Below are positions 10,596 to 20,642 of a stretch of DNA of 26,657 nucleotides, one piece after another. The DNA lies in assembly GCA_009801015.1 (NCBI GenBank), contig VHZZ01000002.1, positions 884,988-911,644 of the forward strand. The letters run 5' to 3'. Origin of the DNA: Silene noctiflora. Taxonomy: Eukaryota; Streptophyta; Magnoliopsida; Caryophyllales; Caryophyllaceae. Under the pieces are notes generated by a model. The model saw only the letters and a program-made list of their open reading frames with translations. It was not told the DNA's origin and did no database searches. A program made the translations under genes and the position numbers. Each line of letters starts with the position of its first letter. The stretch's first letter is position 1.

Positions 10596-10707
10596 TAGAC
10601 CTGTCAAAACCGATCAATCAGGTTGGGGTTGAGTAAGGTTTGCAAGAATTATTCGGGGCCAAGTTATTTTGATTAGAGTGTAGTGTGGGTCAGTTTTGCC
10701 AGGTCGG
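10596..10707. mobile_element. Small hAT-like MITE
   Basis: 112 bp. Left end TAGACCTGTCAAAACCGA, inverse right end CCGACCTGGCAAAACTGA. Flanked by cggaatac (10588-10595) and tggaacac (10708-10715), 6 of 8 matching, compatible with a decayed 8-bp hAT target duplication. The terminal motif also appears on the GACCCGA-rich repeats at 17707 and 18461. Confidence 0.55.
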
Positions 10708-10812
10708 TGGAACACCAGAAAATAAAATTGATTTTGTCAAATTCTTAGGCTAAATAAAATAAAACTTATACATTTTATTTAAAATTCGTTTCTAATGTTA
10801 ATAATTTAATTA

Positions 10813-10901
10813 GGGAAATATTGTTGAGAATATATCATGATAAATTAGAGTTGAAACTCATATTTACCATAATTAGTGATATATTTTCAATAATATTTCC
10901 C
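10813..10901. repeat. Palindromic 89-bp element
   Basis: A left arm of about 27 bp starting gggaaatattgttgagaata is mirrored by a right arm whose inverse starts gggaaatattattgaaaata. TA flanks both ends (10811-10812, 10902-10903), which suggests a very short TA-target MITE. A separate perfect hairpin, TGTGTCCT/AGGACACA, lies just downstream (10919-10942). Confidence 0.6.
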
Positions 10902-11115
10902 TACTTAGCTTCTTATCATGTGTCCTAACTCGTAAGGACACAGGTTAGAAAAACTCTTTTAAAATTAATCATAATATTTTCATCGCAACTCCCAAAGAAA
11001 ATTTTCTAAATTCGCAAATCGACGACAATAATTTAGGGAAGATTGGCTTCTAATTTGTCATGTTTTGAATAAAATTGATGTGGTGGAAGTACATGTAGTT
11101 GAAGCTATTAAACAG

Positions 11116-11301
11116 CAAAGCGTCTCCCTTGTGACGGGTCGGATCCTTGTGACGGATAATGCCACTCACAAAACGAATAGGGGGACAAGTTGGGGCACCC
11201 CCATGTGCTTTCCTCTCTCCTCTCATGGGCATTTTGTGAGACAAAAAAGTATCCGTCACAAGCTTGTGACGGATACCTTCCGTCACAAATGAGAATTTGC
11301 C
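11116..11301. mobile_element. Mutator-type MITE, family 1, copy c
   Basis: 186 bp with a perfect 9-bp target duplication attaaacag (11107-11115 and 11302-11310). Starts CAAAGCGTCTCCCTTGTGACGG; inverse right end GGCAAATTCTCATTTGTGACGG. Carries the internal palindrome ccgtcacaagcttgtgacgg (11256-11275) that copy b lacks. Less than 800 bp from copy b, same orientation, but the independent target duplications show two separate insertions. Confidence 0.9.
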
Positions 11302-11310
11302 ATTAAACAG

Positions 11311-12680
11311 AAGGTGGGTGAAACAAGCAACTGTATTTGTTGCTCTTGTTTACGTCTATTTAATAAGTAATTTTTGCGAATTTTTTATCTCTAATACACT
11401 TATATTTTAATATATTTTTTTTTCTTTTTTCGTTAAAACTTTATTATTATGAAACGAATTCATAAGAATTTATCTAGGCTGTTTATAGGAAATAAAGGTC
11501 CATTTCTTTTGAGAAAATTGAGAGAATCCGAACCGTATTTTCGGTATCAATCACCCTCGTATCTCTTTATTCATTCTCTAACGTAAAATTTATTGGCGTG
11601 ACTTCTTGCATGTCTTTCTCCCATAAACAAAGGCCACATGCTCGTTACAAAAGAGAAAAATGAACGATTGCGATATTGATTATGACTTTAAATTTTTATA
11701 TCATTGGACGGTATATATTCATTTTACTATTTTCATTTTTACGTAAAATTTAAAGTATTTTTTGAATACGTGTTAAAATATAAGTAACAGTCGTTATATT
11801 GTTCAAACTTTCCAATTTTCAACTCCCAAGTATATGATGAGAATAAGTTGTATACTTGTATGTATACGACATTACTCATGCTATTTTGCGCAAGTTTAAA
11901 TGTAGTTTCGGTATAAAAAATATTACATGGCTCTCTTGACTAAATTGTTGGAAGCTTCGTATCTCAAACATTAAGTCGTGAATTAAAATGACCCTTTTAT
12001 ATTAAAAAACACTTCTATCTGGACGCTTCAAACTTCAAAGTAAGTTCTTCGGCTTGGACAGTACATTTAGTTCAAGTCGCTATTCTCGAATCCCGAGGAC
12101 TCGGGGTTTTTTTTTTGGCCCGTACATTTCTAAGCAGCCCATCATTGTTTAGCTATATTAACAGTTTGGGCCCAAAGGAAAATGGTTCCTTTCCAAACCA
12201 TATTGGCAAGCCCAATATTCATCAGGTACTAATACTTGACTGTTATTTTGGGCCATTTTGGAACCTTTTATTGGGCTTTAACCCAATTATTGTCCATGTA
12301 ATGAACCAAAACTCCATGGTTATTGTTTTCCATCATGCAAATATGCAATTTTTTTTTATTTTTTTATTTTTTTTTATTTTTTTTTGCGGCCGACTCTTAA
12401 AACCCCCAATGTATATTAAAATGAAGTTTAAGATTTAATCCAAAAGATTATTCCTTAAAACAATCTATGAAAAATCAACCAGTACAAAAATATAATATTC
12501 ATCACAAATTCTTGTTAAAAACAGATATAACTGTTTTAAACTTAAAGCTTGTTAAGTAATTAGATTGGACAAAAGCAAAATGCCCATTGAGTCGAAAAAA
12601 TTTGTCTTATCTGTTTCAATAAATCACAACTTGATCTGCTCTAAACCTAAGACAAGACACGAACTAAATCGTTTTATTAG
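11311..12680. other. Gene-free AT-rich stretch with an orphan GGCCC/GCCCA cluster
   Basis: No gene is supported. Between about 12118 and 12290 there are several GGCCC, GGGCCC, AAGCCCAAT and ATTGGGC words, the kind of site II (TGGGCC/T) motif known from promoters of housekeeping genes. No gene follows on either strand. A T-rich tract lies at 12350-12385. The 107-residue frame here has random-like composition. Confidence 0.4.
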
Positions 12681-12697
12681 ACAAATGATTGGTCGAG

Positions 12698-12868
12698 ACC
12701 CATGAGCACTTAGATCAACTGGCAAGGGGTTATTCTATCTTAACCAGAGGTCTCGTGTTCGAGCCCTGGGAACGCAGCAGTGTTGAAACTCATGAGGGAG
12801 AGCTTTACCGCCCTAGTGTTCCTACCAAACTCGACTCCGGATTAAACCGGATGGTTTACACTAAAAAA
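12698..12868 (+). mobile_element. Full-length tRNA-derived SINE
   Basis: 171 bp framed by a perfect 17-bp target-site duplication (12681-12697 and 12869-12885, acaaatgattggtcgag). Internal RNA polymerase III promoter: box A-like tagatcaactgg (12711-12722) and box B gtgttcgagcc (12755-12765). The tail ends in a short A-run (12863-12869). The long exact duplication indicates LINE-type target-primed insertion and a fairly recent event. A second, 5'-truncated copy lies at 25779-25892. Confidence 0.9.
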
Positions 12869-12885
12869 ACAAATGATTGGTCGAG

Positions 12886-13400
12886 GCAAATAATTTCAAA
12901 CAAACCCAAACAAAACAAGATAATAAATTCAAACTCAAATTAAGCAAATAAGAGAGTAAATATTGTACTATGAATGGTACAAGATCATATGCAATTTTAC
13001 ATGAAAACACAAATAAAAAACGTCAAAAAAAATGTGTCAGAAAAGTTTACTAACTTCCTAGGTAAATGAACCAATCATACTTGATAAAAGCCATTTTATA
13101 ACACAAAAACCCAGAAATTTTAACGAAGAAAAAACCAAAAATAATTATAAATATAGGTCAGTAAAATGTACCATGAATGCATGTATGTTGTATGTATGTA
13201 TGTATGTATCATGTATGTATGTATGTATGATTTCCATGATTCCATCACATGCTTGTTTCTGACATCATCATATCTGACCACTATATTTACTCTTTCCAAT
13301 GTTCCCAACATTCAAACATCACGTGCTTCCCCCCTCCCATTCAAACTATCTTATTTAGTATCGGATTATGACAGTTACAAACTTGTGACGTTTCAAACTA
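12886..13400. other. Gene-free spacer with ATGT microsatellite
   Basis: AT-rich, no gene. A tetranucleotide (ATGT)n run with two interruptions occupies about 13179-13229. Reading frames across it on both strands are microsatellite artefacts. Confidence 0.6.
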
Positions 13401-13409
13401 TTTTTTTAA

Positions 13410-13852
13410 CGAATAATGCATGCGGTACCCCTGAAGTTTGTCAATTTGCTCGAAATACCCAATTTTTTGTTCCGGAAAAGTTTAAGAGGTCATAACTCGT
13501 GTTTACGAGTTCAGAAAGTGACAATTTTTTTTTTCAAATCGATTGTTTTTCCGAGAATTATGATTTGAAAAAAAAAAATTGTCGTATTTGGATCCTGTAG
13601 CTAGGAGTTTTGTATGCCAAAGTTTTTTTGACCGAACAAAGTTTAAGTGACCATATCTCTTAGTCACGAGTTCGGAACTCGACAATTTTTTTTCAACTCG
13701 AAGTACTGTGAAAGATGATCAATTTGAAAAAAAAAATCGTAACTTTATGACCTCGTAAACACGAGTTATGTGCTCTTAAAGTTTTCCGGAACAAAAACTT
13801 GGGTATTTCGGAAAAAAATGTCAAACTTGAAGGATACCAGGTGCATTTTCCC
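13410..13852. mobile_element. Mutator-type long-TIR MITE, family 2, copy a
   Basis: 443 bp flanked by a perfect 9-bp duplication tttttttaa (13401-13409, 13853-13861). Long terminal inverted repeats of roughly 150 bp or more: left CGAATAATGCATGCGGTACC, inverse right GGGAAAATGCACCTGGTATC. Both then carry 'gaaatacccaa' and 'ttgttccgga' and a shared ACTCGTGTTTACGAG segment. Internal A- and T-runs lie between mirrored arms. The ends resemble those of 24031-24573 (GGTACCC, TTTG.CA.TTT, TACCCAA). No transposase is encoded. Confidence 0.85.
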
Positions 13853-13861
13853 TTTTTTTAA

Positions 13862-14448
13862 ACATTGCTTAGAACGAATACGAGTTATCACAGATTCAGA
13901 GACTTGTGACCGTTATCAGGCTTACTCGTAACATCAACGATATGAGGTAGTACTTTTATTTTTATGGAACACTAATACAAGAGTGTTTACCAATAAATAA
14001 AGAATCATCTTAAAAATCTGTGTTTTATCTTCATTTAATTTTGATGAACAAATAATGTTATTTAGATAGATATTGATAATATTTTTTTATGGAGTATCTT
14101 TTACGTAAAGTATTCTTAAATACTTTACCCGATAAATGATAATTGTGTTAAACAATGATCAAACTATTTCATCTTTAAAAATAATAGCTGAAATATGTAT
14201 GGATTATTTCATTATCGGTTTTAAACTTGTACACACAAACCATAAAACACTTGCAATTCAATTTTTCTTTCTAATTTCTCCAATATTATACAAGTTTTAT
14301 GACATGCAAACTTTTAAACTGTATAATTTCAAGGCTGTTAAATAGATTTAAAAGGTCCGATTTTATTTGTCAAATTTTTGTAGGAAATAATACTCAAACC
14401 TAACATTCAACTAGCATTAGCAAACAGAAACAAATATCCGAATATGAC
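13862..14448. other. Gene-free AT-rich spacer
   Basis: No coding region, repeat family or structured element recognised. The 69-residue frame at 14136 looks random. Confidence 0.4.
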
Positions 14449-14450
14449 TA

Positions 14451-14658
14451 CTCCCTCCGTCCCGGTTATTTGTTGTCATATTTCATTTTGGGGTTTCTCA
14501 GTCAATTGTTGTCCTTTCTATTTTAGGATTGCATTTGATGAGTAATTAGATCTGTTACCATCAATTTGGTCCACTTGTCATTTTATAATTGGTTCTCTTC
14601 TCTATCCTTGGTCTTTGTGCCAAAACCAAAAGACGACAAAAGACCGGGACGGAGGGAG
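14451..14658. mobile_element. Stowaway MITE
   Basis: 208 bp between TA dinucleotides (14449-14450, 14659-14660). Left end CTCCCTCCGTCCCGGTTATT; inverse right end CTCCCTCCGTCCCGGTCTTT. This is the canonical plant Stowaway terminus with near-perfect ends, so relatively young. A second TTGTTGTC/TTGTTGTCC motif occurs inside near the left end. Confidence 0.93.
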
Positions 14659-14884
14659 TAAGAAATTTGACTACATTCAACGTACAATAAATTAGACTTC
14701 TTATACAATTAATGTTATTATAGAGAATATACGCAACTTGCAAAGTTGAACATACGTAAACAAAATTGACTAAATGCAAAGTCTAATCGAGATGCTACAA
14801 AATTTCTGACTACAAACTGTACAAATGAAATAATAAAATCATGTTTACCAAAACTCTTTGCAAAAACATGCATGTGAAACTCGA

Positions 14885-15075
14885 TTTGAACTCGAATTGA
14901 CCGGACTCAGGATAACCTGACTCGAATATTTATTGTTGTATACTGATTATTATGCATACATAACTTAATAATAGCTGACTCGAACCCGAAATGACCGACC
15001 TGAAGTCTACTAACTCGAAATGACTCGGCTAGAAATTGACCCAAGCCAAACCCAACCCGATTAACCTGTTCACCG
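14885..15075 (+). repeat. GACCCGA-rich dispersed repeat, copy 1
   Basis: Shares a core with copies at 17707 and 18461: 'actgattatta', then 'cataacttaataatagctga', then tandem-like ACTCGAACCCGAAATGACC words and a C-rich right half (AACCCAACCCGATTAACCTG). The right end, CCTGTTCACCG, resembles the inverse of a GACCTGNCAAACG terminus. It is probably an old non-autonomous hAT-like element; borders approximate. Confidence 0.55.
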
Positions 15076-15583
15076 AATCTAGTTCAATACACTCCTTTAC
15101 TTTGAACATAAGATAACAAGATAGATTACTTATTTAAAAATACTAAATTACCTAATAATTAGCAATTGTGGATTACTAGATGATATAACTTGTTATGCTC
15201 GCTACTTTGATCTACTAATAATACTCTCTTTATTCCGTTAAATTGTTGTCGATTCTATTTTATGTAAAGATTAAGACATGTGAAATAAATTGATAAAATA
15301 AAGAAGCTAAAAAGAAAATTATTATCTATTTTATTTTACATATAAAGGTTATAAATATATCGATTTTACATTACATTCTGGTATTCAACTAAGCTCACTT
15401 AATGTATACAGAGTACTTTTTATTACGAGTATTTTATTTGATTGTTCGAGGAAAAAGTTGAAGACGATTTAAAAGGAAAAGGATGACATTTTTATCAATC
15501 TGGCTCCTCTTATAAAGACACGTCAAACAAAATTATACATGAATATATTTTCGCTTATATATTGAGAAAAAATTGAAATTAAA
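15076..15583. other. Gene-free AT-rich spacer
   Basis: No gene. 'tactctctttattccgttaa' at 15222 looks like a lone Stowaway end, but no matching inverse end was found at a sensible distance. Confidence 0.35.
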
Positions 15584-15585
15584 TA

Positions 15586-15783
15586 CTCACTTATGAACAG
15601 TGTGCAAAATAGAAAGTGGTAGTGTGGAGTTGAACGGATAACGTAAGTTGACCATAACAAATGTGTATAATTAAATTATCCATAATAAACCTTCCTAATA
15701 TAGAAAGATAAACAAGTAAACGAGACACCGTAAAATTAAAAAGATAAACAAATAATCGGAATAAAGGAACCAGAATGAAGGAG
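15586..15783. mobile_element. Possible Stowaway-like MITE
   Basis: 198 bp between TA dinucleotides (15584-15585, 15784-15785). Left CTCACTTATGAACAG, inverse right CTCCTTCATTCTGGTTCC. Only the outermost bases match well, but the length and TA borders fit the other Stowaways here. The frame running across it is not a gene. Confidence 0.35.
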
Positions 15784-15785
15784 TA

Positions 15786-16266
15786 TATATTAATTTTAAG
15801 TATTTTATTCACTTTCAAATTAACATTAGATCAAACTAAATTGAAAGAATAATTATGTGTATTTGTCCATTTCTTAACCTTTCAGTCAAGATCGTCTAAT
15901 AGCAAATTCAAAAAGTTCTAAAAATTAGATCCCCAACCTTTTACAGTATACTAACTAAATGTTCATGTTCGAGTTACCTACTACTACAATATAAGTTTTT
16001 TTTAGTTACACGGGTCTTCATGAAACTAATAATTTGTTTTCCTTATTCAAAATAATGTAAGGAAAACATTTCAACTTTCTTATTATCTTAGTATATATAG
16101 ATAGAATTGTTTGACTAAATGTCTGAATATATATAAAACCCAAGTCATGACTCATGATCGAGTACTATATTATAGTATAATTAAAAGCTCAAAAAATTTA
16201 TACGAAATTTTAATAAATGTTTGACTGCAATGTATATACAAATACACAGATTCACAACCGATTGTA
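15786..16266. other. Gene-free AT-rich spacer
   Basis: Nothing recognised beyond low-complexity AT tracts. Confidence 0.4.
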
Positions 16267-16274
16267 CATATAGT

Positions 16275-16446
16275 CAGTGGTAGAGCTAGAGGGGGCTAGC
16301 AGAAGGCCTCGCTTCCTTTCACGGTTGAGATTTTCGTAATTTTTCGAATTTTTTTTAGTACATGTAACTTATATTATTATTTCTATTCATCCGCCTACCC
16401 TAAAATTTTCCGCCACTTCTAAGCTTAAATCCTAACTACGTCACCG
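16275..16446. mobile_element. hAT-like MITE of the CAGTGG family
   Basis: 172 bp. Left end CAGTGGTAGAGCTAGAGG, inverse right end CGGTGACGTAGTTAGGATTT. Flanks catatagt (16267-16274) and cctatagt (16447-16454) match 7 of 8, consistent with an 8-bp hAT duplication. Internal words (GGGGGCTAGCAG, CCGCCTACCCTAAAATTTTC) are those of a family very common in eudicots. Related to the intron element at 2643-2802. Confidence 0.65.
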
Positions 16447-16629
16447 CCTATAGTAAAATAGAAAGAGAGAAAAACAAATGTGAAAATGAGCAGTGGACTT
16501 TCTTGAAATACAGATACTTGCGATGTTGGCTACCTCAAATTGGGAAAAGAGTAGGAAAAATAAAGAGCAATTCACTTGCAAAGGAAGGACACTTCCTTAT
16601 TTTAAGGGAGTCAAAGTAATTTAATTAAC

Positions 16630-17210
16630 CTAGTTTTAAACCCGTACAAAAAATGCACGGGTTCGCTAGTACAAATTGAAAGAAAATCAAATATGTATCA
16701 ATTTTACTTATGCATGTTGAAATATTTTTTTATTTTTTTAATTAGTCTTAAAAGTATTAAGTTTTAACTTTTTTTCATATGGTAAAATTTATACTGTCTG
16801 AAATTGAATGTTAAAAACTTTTAAAAGTTAAAAATTAGTAGATCTAATAATAACATTACTTGGTAATTTCTTGAATTAAAGCTATAATTATTTAATGATT
16901 ATTGTTATGTTATATCTGATTGAATTTATTCTAAAAATAAAAAAATTATATTTTTCAATTTCATGTAAATTTATAATTTTTTGAATATTTAGAGCTAGTA
17001 TGTTAAATTTTTAAAAACATTTCATAAATAAATTAAAAACTTTATTGTTAATTTTTCTTGTGGAATTTATATTTATATTTAAGTTTTAATTAAAATGAGT
17101 TTCATAGGTAGTGGGGGTAGTGGGCTAATAGGCGTAATAGCTTTTATTTTTAATCCTAAAATTAAGTGACCAATCACACGCTTTTAAATGACTTGTCTTT
17201 TATATATAGA
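16630..17210 (-). mobile_element. Helitron-like element
   Basis: Read on the minus strand, it begins TCTATATATAAAAGACAAG at 17210. It ends with a hairpin (ACCCGTGCA, T-rich loop, TGTACGGGT; about 16640-16662), a short spacer and CTAG at 16630-16633. TC start, 3' hairpin and CTRR end are Helitron hallmarks. A second copy of its first ~215 bp starts at 26447 on the plus strand with the same 5' edge. The canonical host A before TC and T after CTAG are not seen here, so the borders or class may be slightly off. On the plus strand the same hairpin is followed by CTAGT at 16666, an alternative reading. Confidence 0.55.
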
Positions 17211-17706
17211 AGATATTGATTTTCGCATTTCACATTTTTTTTTAGTTTAATACAATATGCATTTGATAATATCGTCCTCTCGGTTTCTTTATCGTTTCGC
17301 CTCATTTCTACCCATTAAGCGTACTTATTAATGAGAATCTTACTTTAAAATGAAATAATAATTTTTTGTGGAAATTCGCGTGTTTGAACTTACTAAAAAA
17401 ACAAATAAAATTATTAAATAGCGTTATTAGGTAAATGAAAATGAAACAGGTTTAGCTTTTCACCCATTAAGACAATATTATTTTGAAATCTTGTATCCGC
17501 CATAAATAATGGAACGAGTGCGGGTATATATATATATAGTGACTCTTTCTTTAGAAAATCCTATATATAGTGACATTAGTAATAATACAATGTATATAAT
17601 TTATACAACCATTTTTACATAAAAATGGGATGCCCATAATGAAAGAAGGTATCCAAAACCTGTGAGAATCTAAGGACCACAGCAAAGAACCATAATGAGC
17701 AGAAGA
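17211..17706. other. Gene-free AT-rich spacer
   Basis: A short TA microsatellite near 17526-17538 and a duplicated 'atatatagtgac' word (near 17532 and 17562). No gene. Confidence 0.4.
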
Positions 17707-17869
17707 TCTAGAAAAATTGATCCGACCCATGGTTTACGGTTGGAAACTGATTAATATTCATGAATAACTTGATAATAACTGACCTGAAAATGACCCGAAC
17801 CCGTCCCAATCCGACCCAAACTCTACAGACTTGAAATGAACCGACCCGATTGAACGTTTGCCAGGTCTA
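17707..17869 (+). repeat. GACCCGA-rich dispersed repeat, copy 2
   Basis: Core 'aataacttgataataactga' followed by CCTGAAAATGACCCGAACCC, shared with copies 1 and 3. The right end CGTTTGCCAGGTCTA is a clean inverse of TAGACCTGGCAAACG; the left end (ctagaaaaattgatccgacc) looks eroded. A terminus of the hAT MITE type; no convincing target duplication. Confidence 0.6.
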
Positions 17870-18460
17870 CACTTCACCGGGGACTTATATGTAGGGGTAT
17901 CTAAGACCCTGTTTAGTCATGAGTGTAAAAACTCGACCTTATTTTTAGTCATCAAATTTATAAATTTTATTAATGTAATTCAATCCAGTTTTTTAAATAT
18001 ATATAATACACTTATGCATTTATATATGATGACTCAATTTTTTGTAGTGTGGAGCACTTGACTGACCCTCGTTTGATTTAAGATGCCCTTGATTCACAAT
18101 TGACATCAGGGTTACGAGATTCGCTTGGTACCCTATGAATCACGAACCGTTATGAGGAATTCTATCATATCCTAACTTATTGATTTTATGATTTTTTTAG
18201 TTTTCTTATCATTTTTATATAATAGTTTGATTTGTTTCTTTGGAAAAGTTAACATATTTGTGTTTTGTAGGCAATCACGTATATTTGAGATTTACTCTAA
18301 ATAAGTTTAACTTCTCGTATTTAAAACCTAAGGAAAATTACTAATAGTTCATATTTAACCTTCAACAAGAGCAACGTTGTAGGGATTATATTGGGGTTGA
18401 CACTATATTTTCTAGATTTCGAGCTTGTTACCTAGTAAAAAAAAGAAGGTAAACGTGATT
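17870..18460. other. Gene-free AT-rich spacer
   Basis: No gene or repeat family recognised. The frame at 17858-18061 overlaps the end of the repeat and is not credible as a protein. Confidence 0.4.
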
Positions 18461-18695
18461 TGCAGGCAAAATTGACCCAATCTGACAACCGAGCTCAACA
18501 TTGAGTTTGACCTGAACACAAATTAACCCCGACCTAAATGTTTATTATTACAAACTGATTATTACTTATAAATAACTTGATAATAGAACACCCGAAACTG
18601 ACCTGAACCCGAAAGACAAGGCCTTACCCAACGGCCAACCCGAACTCAACTTTTGCATATTTGAAACAACTCGATTGATCCGTTTGACAGGTCAG
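18461..18695 (+). repeat. GACCCGA-rich dispersed repeat, copy 3
   Basis: Left end gcaggcaaaattgaccc and inverse right end CTGACCTGTCAAACGGATCA are compatible with degraded TAGACCTGGCAAA-type terminal repeats. It contains the family core 'actgattattacttataaat' followed by AACTTGATAATAG, then CCGAACCCG-type words. Confidence 0.6.
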
Positions 18696-19408
18696 AACTA
18701 CAAGCAAAAACAACAATTGCCCATTGGCTAGTCATGCTAAAAAAAACAAGAATAATAAAATTAAAATTCAATAAAAAGGCTAAGAAAGTCTTTGTACAGC
18801 TTTTATTAGCTGCAAATGAGAGAGTGATTAGACCCATCCTTTGTTGTTATCAGCCAGCCAGTCAGTCCTGCACATTACCTTTCTTTTTCAAGTAACCTTA
18901 CAAAATACAGTCACCTTCTGTACCTTCTTTTTTTAAATAAAAATTACTCAATTATTCTATAAAATATTATTATATTCCTATCAAATAAATAAAATAAATA
19001 AAATAATCCTCAATTATTACCCGCCAAAATTCAAATTTATAATTACTTTTTTTCTCAAAAATTGAAGAATCCAAAGCTCCCAAAAAAATTGGTTGTCATA
19101 AATAATAAATGTAATTTTTGGAATGTCAGATTTCATGAAAAAAAAGTTTCTACTAACATCTTAACTGAAAGACATTAAATGAAACTCAACTAGAAAAATT
19201 TGTCAAAAAGCAAATAACAACAAATAAAAAGTTGAATTATAAAATAGTGCATTTACTCATAAAATTTCCTTTTCAATAACAATAATTCATTAATTTCACC
19301 CACATTTTACCTAATAAATTTTGGATTTTAGCATGCCTTGTGGAGTTGTGGTTGTTCATTACCCGTCTCACATATGAAACCGTCTCATATAGAACTGATG
19401 GATAAAGG
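18696..19408. other. Gene-free AT-rich spacer
   Basis: No gene. Near 19360-19395 two GACGGTCTCATAT-related words occur (cccgtctcacatatgaaacc, then gtctcatatagaactgat); a third close copy lies near 19893-19912. These look like remnants of one repeat. Confidence 0.4.
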
Positions 19409-19416
19409 GTTACAAT

Positions 19417-19830
19417 TAGGGGTGTAAGTGATCTGAGCTGGCTCGCAGAGTCCTCGGTCAAAGCTCGGCTCGAAATCGGTCAAAACTGATTCCGAGCTCG
19501 GATCGGAAGCTCATTTAGGCTCGTTTTGTTTTTTATTACTAGTTAATTTTGATACTAGACAAATGTTTTTATTCTTAATAAAATGTTAATTTAGCATGCA
19601 TAATTTTAATTTTATTATACTTAATAAGTGTTTTATATTTACATTTTTCTAATAATATATTTCTTTCTAATTTGATTTAAAAGTTAAAAAATGTATAGAC
19701 AATAACGATTTAATGGAGCTCGAATCGAGCTCGAGCTTAGTCCGAGCCGATTCCGAGCTCTACCTCAAGTTTCCGAGCCGATTCCAAGCCCTCCCAAGCT
19801 CGAGCTCAAATCGGCTCGGTTACACCTCTA
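19417..19830. mobile_element. hAT-type MITE with GAGCTCG-rich ends
   Basis: 414 bp flanked by gttacaat (19409-19416) and gttacaac (19831-19838), 7 of 8 matching. Left end TAGGGGTGTAAGTGATCTGA, inverse right end TAGAGGTGTAACCGAGCCGA. The sub-terminal regions are rich in GAGCTCGAGC/CCGAGCC words on both sides, with an AT-rich centre. GGGGTGTAA plus CGAGCCGAGC is a common plant hAT MITE style. No coding capacity. Confidence 0.85.
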
Positions 19831-20242
19831 GTTACAACATATTGCAGTCTAAGTTTCTTTAACAACGTCGTACAATTTTTTTAAAAATTATCTTACATCC
19901 GTCTCATATAGAATTGATAAATTAAATAGGTTTCCAAATCAATTGTACTCGAAATAAATCTGATATTGATATATAACGATATTCATGAATTTCCGACTTT
20001 AAAATGTTTGTTAAAGAGTACAAGTTAAATGGATATGGTTATTAGTTAGTACTTTTGGTAGATGTAAATATTGTTAATATTATTACTAGTACAAAAAGGA
20101 CCACAAAATGTAGAATTAATTAATAGATAGTTCAAAAGTAGGAAAATGTTGTACTACTACTTGAATTTCATTAATATTACTAAAATAGTGAAAAGAAACT
20201 ACTAAAATATTACAAAAGGACCTTTAAATATTGTACTAAACC

Positions 20243-20315
20243 ATTTAAAACCGTCTTTATTTAATTCAACTATGAGATTGAAATTAAACTTGTTTTAAAT
20301 TAAGACGGTTTTAAA
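20243..20315. repeat. AAACCGTCTT palindrome
   Basis: 73 bp with mirrored arms: atttaaaaccgtctttattt on the left and the inverse atttaaaaccgtcttaattt on the right. It probably represents a tiny MITE. It lies about 330 bp beyond the stop codon of the minus-strand TPR gene. Confidence 0.6.
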
Positions 20316-20480
20316 TCAGAATTAACGTATTACAACAATTTATGTGCATCCAAAGTACCAAAATTTTCCGGCAGTCGATTCGATCAATTCATATCATCCC
20401 TTTTTTATGTACATAAAATTAAAAGTAACATCCAAAATTAATCACATTATCTTCCAACTAACCGGTCCTCTTAATCTAGA

Positions 20481-20522
20481 GATTTACGATTTATGATTTA
20501 TGATTTATGATTTATGATTTAA
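20481..20522. repeat. Heptamer tandem repeat (GATTTAT)n
   Basis: Six consecutive 7-bp units, the first GATTTAC, then GATTTAT. The unit length equals that of the plant telomere repeat but the sequence does not match TTTAGGG. Located in the 3' flank of the TPR gene. Confidence 0.8.
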
Positions 20523-20642
20523 TTACTCCCCCAACAATATTTCATCATTTTCCAATTTTGCCCCTACATTTTCATACCACAACCCCAATAATTTGATTTC
20601 ATTTTCATGCCACAATTTCATATATTTCAGACCGCATCCTCC

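Noticed and set aside
10811-10945. Possible solo LTR beginning TGTTGAGAATATATC
   Set aside because: The segment is explained by an 89-bp palindrome. No TG...CA pair with a 5-bp duplication and no downstream retroelement features were found.
10249-11292. Open frames of 75-88 residues around 10249-10515 and 11050-11292
   Set aside because: They are translations of the two Mutator MITE copies; the shared peptide comes from shared transposon DNA.
12115-12438. 107-residue frame after the GGCCC cluster
   Set aside because: No domain, a Phe-rich end from a T-rich tract, and no supporting splice structure.
13120-13685. Frames on both strands around 13120-13685
   Set aside because: They arise from the ATGT microsatellite and the long inverted arms of the MITE.
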